Shown here piece after piece: positions 55,821 through 64,000 of a DNA stretch of 64,000 bases. The DNA is taken from NCBI GenBank assembly GCA_030068075.1, contig CM057839.1:19261167-19325166 (forward strand), in the 5' to 3' direction. The notes under the pieces were generated by a model, which saw nothing but the letters and a program-made list of their open reading frames with translations, was not told the DNA's origin and did no database searches. This DNA comes from Paguma larvata. Taxonomy: Eukaryota > Chordata > Mammalia > Carnivora > Viverridae. The first letter of the stretch is position 1. Each line of letters begins with the position of its first letter. A program made the position numbers and the translations under genes.

Positions 55821-57589
55821 CTAAGAGTTCACCTTAACCTTCACATAGCAGTATATTATAAGAATTTTTTAGTAAAATTGTCATACAATTTTGGGGATAA
55901 CCACAGGTTTCTCTCATCAAATATTGGCCAATCCCTGACTGGAGAGGGGCTAGGGTATTGAAGTCTCAGTTCAAGTCAGATTGCATTTTTAGCTTCCTGT
56001 CTCTGGTTCTGGATGCTAGGACCACACTGTCTATTTCTGGATCCTATAATTGTACAAGTGAGAGCAGTTATGTCCTAGTATCAGTAGTTCATTGACCATA
56101 ATGTGCTGTCAGTGTAGACTTAGAGAAATTTCTGCTCTGAACAGGGAGAAAGGATATATGCAATATTCTGAAAAATGAGAAAGCTCTCCTCTCATTTCTA
56201 TATTTTCAACTTTCACCCAATTGATTCTTATCTCTTGTTACCCCTGAGATGACATCACACTTTCTTTCAGTCTCTTCCATCTCCTTCTTCCATCTCTTCT
56301 TCTATCTTCATTCCTAGTTGCCAAGATAGCCTGTCTTTAATGCCATCCAAGAGCTTATTCCTTATCGATATTGTAATGATTACATTAGATTTACAGAGGT
56401 TGCCTCTTCCAGGGAATATATTTCATTTGAGTAAAAGCAATTGAGTGACACTAAACCTGTGGATGAGATATTTGGAGGGGGGATAGTCTCACAATTTATT
56501 ATCTACAGAAAAGGCCCTGTGTATAGAAACACTGCGTGTGGAAAGGATGGATGGGAAATGGTGAAGGAGTAAAATGGAAGGTTTGGAAAGGAAGAGGGAT
56601 GGAGGAAGGGAGTCAGGCTGGTTTCTGTGATTGTTAAAGGTGACTTCCGATGGTAGTGGTAGTCGGAGCTTATATGTATATAAATAGAGAGGGAACAGGA
56701 AGGGCTATACAAACATTAGCTTTGTCTTTAGCATTGCCCTTCAGTAGTATTCTATTCAGCCTTTCTAAAAATTTTGATTAACTGTCAATTGGATGCTAAA
56801 AAATGAACCCTATAAAAAATGAATTCAGTAAAGTGCATGGATAAGTATATTCAACAGATATTATAGTTCTGTTTGTTCCCAATTCACTCTTGAAAATTAT
56901 TCAGAAAATTCTTGAATAATTTACATAACATGATGAATTATTTCTCAATGGTGAGATTGTCCACATTATGTGTTTATTGCCTTTTATTCTTATTGTTGTG
57001 TTGGATAGGATTCAAGTATTCAATTATAAAGATTAGGTTGGACATGTAAATTTTTAATTTAAAAGTTTATAAGCCAAATATTCATATTGGTATGGCTGCT
57101 TGTTTTACTTTGTTCAAGATCTGATACATTTAGATGAATGACTTTTAAGGTATCAGGCAGCATGTATTTATTTCAATGAGTTCTGTTATAAAGTTTTATT
57201 TTTTTTCAGACAGGATAGTCTTCAACACTGTACATTCTAATATTATCTATTCACTTAGAGATTTTTATTTGGGTGCAAATATTAATTTTAAAACATGAAC
57301 ACAAAATACATAGTCTTTATTCATGTATGTTGCTTATACTAGAACATCAGCATTATAATATAACAATCACTGAGCAAATAAAAAAGCAAGAAATATAGAA
57401 ATTCATCTTTTATTATTGAATTTACTAAAGTACAATGTATATATAATCTTCCAAATCTTATCTTATCTTTTTTTACATTTTCTCATGGACTTAATATATT
57501 AAACTTAGTTTTAATTTCCATAAATTGAAACTATAACATCTATAAAATAGCTCTTCCCAAGTAAATCTTGGCTCACTGAAAACATCTGG
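55821..57589. other. No gene recognised
   Basis: AT-rich with no named repeat. A 69-codon minus frame at 56503-56712 is Ser/Pro/Tyr-rich because of the purine-rich plus strand. Confidence 0.5.
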
Positions 57590-57850
57590 AGACTTTAGAT
57601 CGTCCCAAACAACAGACTCTAACGGTCACAGTGAACATGAAGTTTCTGGGGATGCTGCTTGCACACATAGCCACCCAGTCATAAGCCTTCTTACCCTGCC
57701 TCATGCTTCCTTCCTGTGGAAACCGCAATAAAGGCACTTGCCCACAGCTTCATTCTCTCTGCTTCGTGACTGATCACATGCTTTTCTGAGTGGCCCTGTG
57801 TGGCATACTATGCTTTCTCCAGGAAACCGTGAGTGTAATAAACAGTAAAA
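57590..57850 (+). mobile_element. Possible LTR remnant (unassigned)
   Basis: A less AT-rich block holds 'aaccgcaataaaggcacttg' 'cccacagcttcattctctct', an AATAAA signal followed by a CT-rich segment, as seen in the R/U5 part of retroviral-type LTRs. No matching termini or partner LTR found; non-coding and speculative. Confidence 0.25.
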
Positions 57851-58873
57851 CTATTTTCTCCATCTTTATCTGCCTCTGGCCCCACCATCTCTCACTCAAG
57901 GTAACATGGTTCAAACACTTAACCACAGATATAACTGTCATTTGGAAAGATAAACACTTAAATGGGCACATATAAAATAAAATTAAAATTAAATGAATGA
58001 TGTACGGAATTATACTACTTTCCTGAAAATATAATGAAAATTGCTTGCCCTTTCTTTGGCGTAAATTAGGAGAATCTAATAAAAAGAAGTGGAGTTCAAA
58101 ATGATTTTTTTTTTCTGCTGGCAATGACTTCTGTGTGTACTACTTCCTGTGGAGCATAAGAGGCATAGTAAATTGAAGGAAAAGAATTCGTAACAATTAT
58201 GAGATTTATTTCTTCATAATTTAAACAATGAGAACAAATTATACTTGCTGAATTCCAGGAAAGAACAAATTAAAAGGGAAGAGAGTACTGAGAAAATCAC
58301 AAGGGCATTTTAGGTGCCAGTGCTATTACTTTAATCAAATTGACATCTATGCTCAGTCTGTCTCCACTGGAAATATATAACTGTGCTGATCATTGTATTA
58401 TAGTAAATTTATTGATATTAAGAATTTATTGAAAATAAGAAAATAGTTAAAATGATAAAGCTACATCTATTATCATAACTCAGCTTACAAAATTGTGAAT
58501 GCCTACCATATGAAATTGGATAGTGGCACACGATGGAATATTGTCCAGGGCAATTTTTAAGAAGCAAGATGGGTTAGGTGAAATGGTTATCCTATAATTT
58601 TTAATTAATTGACAACTTTGCATAAAAGGTTAAAAACAATATCAGTGCAAACATTATACAAGTTTCTTCCTATGTCTCAAAATTTTGAGCTAGTAAGCAG
58701 TAGGTAAGGATTAAGGCCTGTACTATTCTCAAGAACCACCTCAAGACATCTTGTTGAAGACCCCATTTAGATATTAAAGTTGAGAAGATCCTGATAACAT
58801 CTCATTCCTACTTTTTAAAGCCATTTTTGCTTTTCTTTTATCTTGTTTTTACTAGAATGCATTTACTTGTTTA
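57851..58873. other. No gene recognised
   Basis: AT-rich. Overlapping 61- and 116-codon frames on opposite strands at 57.77-58.12 kb have no motif. Confidence 0.5.
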
Positions 58874-58934
58874 AGATTATTTATTTATTTTGAGATAGAA
58901 GGGATTTAGGGGCAGATAGAGAGAGAATCTCAAT
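58874..58934 (-). mobile_element. CAN-SINE 3'-end fragment
   Basis: Only the tail and purine-rich end are present ('atttatttattttgagatag', 'ggggcagatagagagagaat'). It is cut off on the right, where the L1 begins, so it is either a severely 5'-truncated SINE or one interrupted by the L1 insertion. Confidence 0.55.
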
Positions 58935-59171
58935 TAGGAACAAATGCAAGGAAGCCCCTGACTGGCCCAGTAACAGCATAGGGACCAAACTCAGCCCAAA
59001 ATAGACAAAGAGAGCCATTGCGGATGTCTGAACTGAAGGTAAATTCAGCTCAGCCATGACATCAGGTGCATGGAACACGGAGACATTGCTGAAGAACCAG
59101 GTTTTGGTGAACAGTGGACATTGCACTGTAGGAGCTTGGGTCATAGGTTACTACTTTCAAAAGTAGGAGAC

Positions 59172-60113
59172 ATGGCTGACTTCCTAACACATAGAAACAG
59201 ACACTGAAAATCAGACAAAATGAGGAGATAGAGGAGTATGTCCTAAATGAAAGAACAGGACAAAATCACAGCAAGAGACCTACATGAAACAGACATAACT
59301 AATATGCCTGACAAAGAATTTAAGGTAATGGTCATATGAAGATACTCATTGGACTTAAACATAGTGGAGGAACTCAGTGAGGGCCTTAACAAAGAGACAG
59401 AAAACATAAAAGAACAATCAATTAGAGAAGGAGAACTCAGCAACTAAAATTAGTAATACATTAGATGAAATAAACAGTAGACTAAAAGAAGCAGAAGAAC
59501 AGATCAGCAACCTGGAGATCAGAGTAATGGAAAGCAATCCAGCTGAACAAGAGAGAAAGAAAAAATAATTTAAAAAAATGAAAATAAACTTAGTGAAATG
59601 AGTGACACCATCAAGCCTAATAAGACATCCATTACAGGGATCCCAGAAATAGAAGAGAGACAAAAGGGGGCAGAAAATTTATTTGGAGAAATAATAGCTG
59701 AAAACATCCTCAATCTAAAGAAAACAACAGAAATGCAGATACAGGAGGCACAGAAATCCTCCAATAAATCAGCTCAAGGAGGTCCACATCAAGACTCATA
59801 GTAATTAAAAAGGCAAAAAATAATGATAGAGAATTTTAAAAGCAGCAAGAGAAAACAAATAGTTACATACAAGAGAAATGCCATAAGGCTGTCAGTGAAT
59901 TTTTCAGCTGAAACTTTGTGGACCAGAAGGGTGTGGCATGATATATTCAAAGTGCTGAAAGGAATAAAAAGCCTATAGCCAAGCATACTCTATCCAGTAA
60001 CGCTATCATTCAGAATAGGAGGAGCGATAAAGAATTTCCCATACAAGCAAAAGTTAAAGGACTTCATTAGCATGAAACCAGGCCTAGAAGAAATGATAAA
60101 GGGGACTCTTTGA
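59172..60113 (+). pseudogene. L1 ORF1 pseudogene (ORF1p-like RNA chaperone)
   Basis: Intact ORF1p is a trimeric RNA-binding protein that coats L1 RNA. The start ATGGCTGACTTCC (59172) fits the family start; a frameshift gives a stop within about 12 codons. The 942-bp span (about 313 codons) is near the usual length. The 67-codon piece at 59598-59801 keeps the 'GIPEIEE' and 'ENLFGEIIAENILNLKK' blocks of the RRM region, and the C-terminal domain can be followed to TGA at 60111-60113. Upstream, 59400-59570 has the Glu/Lys-rich pattern of the coiled coil. Confidence 0.85.
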
Positions 60114-63100
60114 ATAGAAATAAAAGACCATAAGTAGGAATAAGGAAAGTAGGAAACACATAAATAGTAAAAATAAGTATATCTATAAAAATCAGTCAAG
60201 AGATTAAAAGATATAGAATAAAAGATGTAGAGTATGATACCCTAAACCTAAAATGTTGGGGGGAGAAGTGTAAAGAATGGTTTCAAACTTAAGCAATTAT
60301 CAACTTAATATAAACTACTATATGCAGATAATGTTACATACAAACCTAATGGTAACCCCAAATCAAACCCAGTAATAGATATACAAATAGTAAAGGGAAA
60401 GGAATGCAAGTGTATCACCAAACAAAGCCAACAAACCATGAAAGAAGAGAGAAGAAGTAGTAAGGAGCAGACAAATACTACAAAAGCAACCCTAAAACAA
60501 GTAACAAAATGGCAATAAGTATATAACTATTGGTAATTACTTTGAATGCAAAAAGGACTAAATGCTCCAATCAAAAGACATAGGGTGATAGAATAGATTA
60601 AAAAAGATATGCACCTATATGCTGCCTGTAAGAGACTCAGTTCAGAGCTAAAGACACATGCAGATTTAAAGTAAAGGGTGAAAAAGCATTTATCATGTAA
60701 ATAAAGTGAAAAGACAGCCAGGTTAGCAATACTATTTTTTTGGACAAAATATATTTTAAAACAAAGACTAACAAAAGACAAAGAAGGACACTATATAACC
60801 ATAAAGGGAAGAATCCAACAAGAAGATATCATTGTAAATACTTATGCATCCAACATGGAAGAACCCAAATATATAAAGCAGCTAATAAATATAAAGGTAG
60901 TAATTGATAGTAATACAATAATTATAGGGGGCTTTGACACCCACTTACATCAATGGATAGATCTTCAAATAGAAAATCGCAAGGAAACAATGGCTTTGAA
61001 TGGCACATCAGACCAGATGAATTTAGCAGATATATCCAGAGCTTTCCATCCGAAAATAGCAGGATACACATTCTTTTCAAGTGCACATGGAATGTTCTGC
61101 AGAATAGAATACATATCAGGCCATAAAACAAATCTCAACAAATAAAAAAAGATCAAAGTCATACCATACATCTCTTCCAACCACGGTGCTCTGAAACTAG
61201 AAATCAACTACAAGAAAAATATGAAAAGAACACAAGTACATGGAGGTTAAAAAACATGTCACTAAACAATAAATGGGTCAACCAAGAAATCAAAGAGTAA
61301 ATTAAAAATGCAAGGAGACAAATGAAAATGAAAATACATTGGTCCAAAATCTTTGGGATACAGCTTTTGCTGTTTGAAGAGGAAAGTTTATAGCAGTACA
61401 GGCCTGCATTGAAAAGCAAGAAAAATCTCAACTAAACTACTAAGAGAGCTATAAAATGAACAAATAAACCAAAAACCAGTAGGCGGATGAAATAATAATG
61501 ATTAGAGCTGAAATAAACAAAATTGAAATTGAAATTAAACAACAAAAAAAGGACTGGTAAAGGAAACCATAATCTGACTTTTTGAACATATCAACAAAAT
61601 TGATGCATTATTAGTAAGACTCATCAAAAATAAAAAAGGAGGACACATATAAACAAAATTAGAAATGAAAGAGGAGAAATAAATGTATCACAGAAATACA
61701 AAGGATTATGAGAGATACTATAAAAATCATATGCCAACATATTGGACAACCTAGAAGAAATGGATAAATTCTAGAAAAATATCATCTCCCAAAATGGAAT
61801 CAAGAAGAAATAAAAACGTTTGACCAGACTGATTACCAGCTATGGAATCGAAAGAGTAATTAAAAAAAAAACTTCCCCCAAACAAAAGTCCAGGACCAGA
61901 GGGCTTCACAGGTGAATTCTACCAAACATTTATGAATTAAAGGGTTAATACATATTCTCAAAATATTCCCAAAAACAGAAAGGAAGGAAAAGTTCCAAAT
62001 TCATTTTATGAAGCCAGCATTACCCTGATACCAAAAGCTAGATAAAGACACTACACAAAAAAATAGAATTACAGGCCAATTTCTCTCATGAAAATATATG
62101 CAAAAATCCTCAACAAAATATTAGCAAATTTAATCCAAAAACACATTAACAAAATCACTCACTGTGATCAAGTGGGATTTATTCATGGGATGCAAGGGTG
62201 GTTCGATATTCACATATCAACAATACATCTCATCAAAAAGAGAAAGTATAAAAACCACATGATCATTTCACTAGATGCAGAAAAACATTTTGATAAAGTA
62301 TAATATCCATTCATGATAAAAACTCTCAACAAATTAGGTTGGAGGGAATATACCTCAGTATAATAATAGCCATATATTAAAAACCCATAGCTAAAGTCAT
62401 AAGCAATAGTGAAAAACTGAGAGCTTCCCCACAAGGTCAGGAACAAGACAAGGATGCCCACTTTCACCACTTTTATTCAACATAGAACTAGAATTCCTAG
62501 TCACAGCTATCAGACAACAAAAAGAAATAAAAAGCATCCAAATTGGTAAGGAAGAGTTAAAACTCTTACTATTTGTAGATGAAATGATTCTATAGACAGA
62601 AAACATAAAAACTCCAAGAAAAAAGAGCCATAAGTGATAAATGAATTCAGTAATGTCACAAAATACAAAATCAATATACAGAAATCCATTGCATTTCTAT
62701 ACACTAATAATGAAATATCAGAAAGAGAAATTAAGAAAACAATCCCGTTTATAATTGTACCAAAAATACCTAGGAATAGACTTAAAGACCTGTACTCCAA
62801 ACACTATAAAATACGGATGAAAGAAACTGAAGATGACACAAACATGTGGAAAAATACTCCATACTAATGGATTGGAAGAAAAAATATTGTTAAACTGTTT
62901 ATACTACCCAAAGAAATTTTACAGATTAAATGAAATTCCTATTCAAATACTGACAGCAGTTTTCATACAACTGGAACAAACAATCCTAAAATTTGCATGG
63001 TACCACAAAAGACCCCAAATCACCAAAACAATTGAAAAATATAAACAAAGCTGGGGTTATCACAATCTCCATTTTCAAGATATACTACAAAGCTGTAGTA

Positions 63101-63503
63101 ATTAAAACAGTATATATTGTCACAAAATACAGAGATCAATAGTACAGAACAGAGATCCCATAAATAAACCATGATTATATAGTCAATTAAGCTTTGACAA
63201 AGGAGACAATCTCTTCAAAAATTTTTTGGACAAACTGGGCAGCAGTTTGTCCAGTTTCTTTGTCCATTCTTTCATATGAAAGAATGAAACTGGACCACTT
63301 TCTTACATCATACACCAAAATAAATTCAAAGTGGATTAAATACTTAAATGTGAGACCTAAAAACTTAAAAATTCTATAAGAGAGCACAAGCAGTAGTATC
63401 TCTGAAATTGGCCATAGGAATATTTTTCTAGATAAGTTCCCTAAGGCAAGAGAAACAAAAACAAAAATAAACTATTGGAAATTCATCAAAATAAAAAACT
63501 TCT

Positions 63504-63722
63504 TTTTTTTAAATTTTTTAATGTTTATTTATTTTTGAGACAGAGAGAGACAGAGCATGAGTGGGGGAGGGGCAGAGAGAGAGGGAGACACAGAATGTGA
63601 AGCAGGCTCCAGGCTCTAAGCTGTCAGCACAGAGCCCGACGCGGGGCTCGAACTCACTAACCGCAAGATCATGACCTGAGCCGAAGTCAGACGCTCAACC
63701 GACTGAGCCACCCAGGTGCCCC
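63504..63722 (-). mobile_element. CAN-SINE inserted in L1 ORF2, 10-bp TSD
   Basis: Reverse copy close to consensus, including 'gagcccgacgcggggctcga' and 'gactgagccacccaggtgcc'. TSD AAAAACTTCT at 63494-63503 and 63723-63732. One of the best-preserved SINEs here, so probably young. Confidence 0.97.
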
Positions 63723-63862
63723 AAAAACTTCTGTACAGCAAAAGAAACAACTAACAAAACCAAAAGGCAATCTACTGAATGTGAGAAGATATTTGAAAAT
63801 CACATATCCGGCATATCTGATACAGGAATAGTATGCAAATACATAAAGAACTTATAAAACTT

Positions 63863-64000
63863 GGGGCACCTGGGTGGTTAGTTGTTGAGTCTGACTACAG
63901 CTCAGGTCATGATCTCACAGTTTGCATTCGGCTCTCTGCTATCAGCCTGGAACCTGCTTCAGATCCTCTATCCTCTCTCTTTCTGTATCTCCCCTGCTCT
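63863..64000 (+). mobile_element. CAN-SINE inserted in L1 ORF2, cut by the window end
   Basis: Head 'ggggcacctgggtggttagt', then 'ctcaggtcatgatctcacag'. A deletion removes the 'gtgagttcgagccc' part. The CT-rich end starts before base 64000; the tail and right TSD are outside the window. Confidence 0.94.

Larger units (their letters stand above)
58935..64000 (+). mobile_element. Long L1 element (5' region, ORF1, ORF2), continues past the window
   Basis: About 5 kb of carnivore-type L1 in plus orientation. It holds a 5' region (58935-59171, e.g. 'cctgactggcccagtaacag'), ORF1 (59172-60113), an inter-ORF spacer of about 395 bp and ORF2 from 60509 to beyond the end. Two SINEs interrupt ORF2. Frameshifts and stops break both ORFs, so it is inactive. 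By far the largest element in the window. Confidence 0.95.
60509..64000 (+). pseudogene. L1 ORF2 pseudogene (endonuclease-reverse transcriptase), incomplete at window end
   Basis: Intact ORF2p nicks target DNA and reverse-transcribes L1 RNA. The start ATGGCAATAAGT is at 60509, but codon 6 is a stop. The endonuclease is best seen in the 96-codon piece at 60855-61145. Its GDFNT motif reads G-G-F-D-T (60927-60941), changing both catalytic residues, and SDHNA reads S-N-H-G-A (61176-61190). In the RT, '[11 protein letters not shown]' (in 62088-62303) keeps the first catalytic Asp, while FADD reads F-V-D-E (62572-62583) with a stop just after at 62593. C-terminal pieces follow at 62634-62867, 62833-63105 and 63194-63379. 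It is dead as an enzyme. Confidence 0.9.

Noticed and set aside
1..64000. Many similar units of about 200 bp, as might suggest a CRISPR or tandem array
   Set aside because: The units are dispersed on both strands, each with its own TSD; they are retroposed SINEs in a mammalian genome.

Overview
The window is mammalian nuclear DNA, AT-rich and dense in retroposons. The organism is very probably a feliform carnivoran, most likely a cat-family species. The main clue is about 25 copies of the tRNA-Lys-derived carnivore CAN-SINE in its feline form: a 'CCTGGGTGGCTCAGT' head, a 'CTCAGGTCATGATCTCA' core, a CT-rich stretch and an A-rich AATAAA-type tail. Carnivore-type L1 3' ends and an L1 whose 5' region, ORF1 and ORF2 read like carnivore L1 support this. 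Family names come from recognising the sequence, not from a database search.

I see no intact protein-coding gene. The open frames are short and most lie in transposon remnants, simple repeats or random AT-rich sequence. The window fits a gene desert or the inside of a very large intron. The only coding-like signal outside repeats is a pair of phase-compatible exon-like blocks at 28.22-28.81 kb, given as a low-confidence hypothesis.

Layout. 0-14 kb: scattered MIR and CAN-SINE copies, an L1 3' fragment (4.45-4.85 kb), an MLT1-type LTR (5.5-5.95 kb) and long unique AT-rich stretches. 14-31 kb: the densest SINE field, many copies with clean target-site duplications (TSDs), a 22-unit TA repeat and the exon-like pair. 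31-38 kb: ERVL/MaLR LTR remnants (two well-supported MLT2-type copies and one MLT1-type), a 281-bp uninterrupted polypurine tract, and the clearest single item, a 3'-truncated 7SK RNA retrocopy (32466-32700) inside an MLT2-type LTR, flanked by 15-bp duplications. 38-46.8 kb: two decayed L1 ORF2 remnants carrying later SINE insertions. 47-58.9 kb: further L1 ends, including a short twin-primed (5'-inverted) insertion at 50.92-51.08 kb with a perfect 13-bp TSD, then mostly unique sequence. 58.9-64 kb: a long L1 with 5' region, ORF1 and most of ORF2, running off the window and interrupted by two SINEs.

How the elements relate. The L1 enzymes explain most of the other insertions: SINEs and the 7SK copy carry L1-style TSDs, and the 7SK insertion starts at a TT|AAAA site. 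The L1 copies here are themselves dead; all three readable reverse-transcriptase motifs are mutated. Nesting gives a relative order: MIR and MLT-type LTRs first, then L1s, then CAN-SINEs, with some SINEs inserted into older SINEs. I found no novel functional system. The points most worth checking are the tailless 7SK retrocopy, the exon-like pair, the polypurine/G-quadruplex tract, the twin-primed mini-L1 and a shared unnamed repeat at about 31.0 and 48.9 kb.
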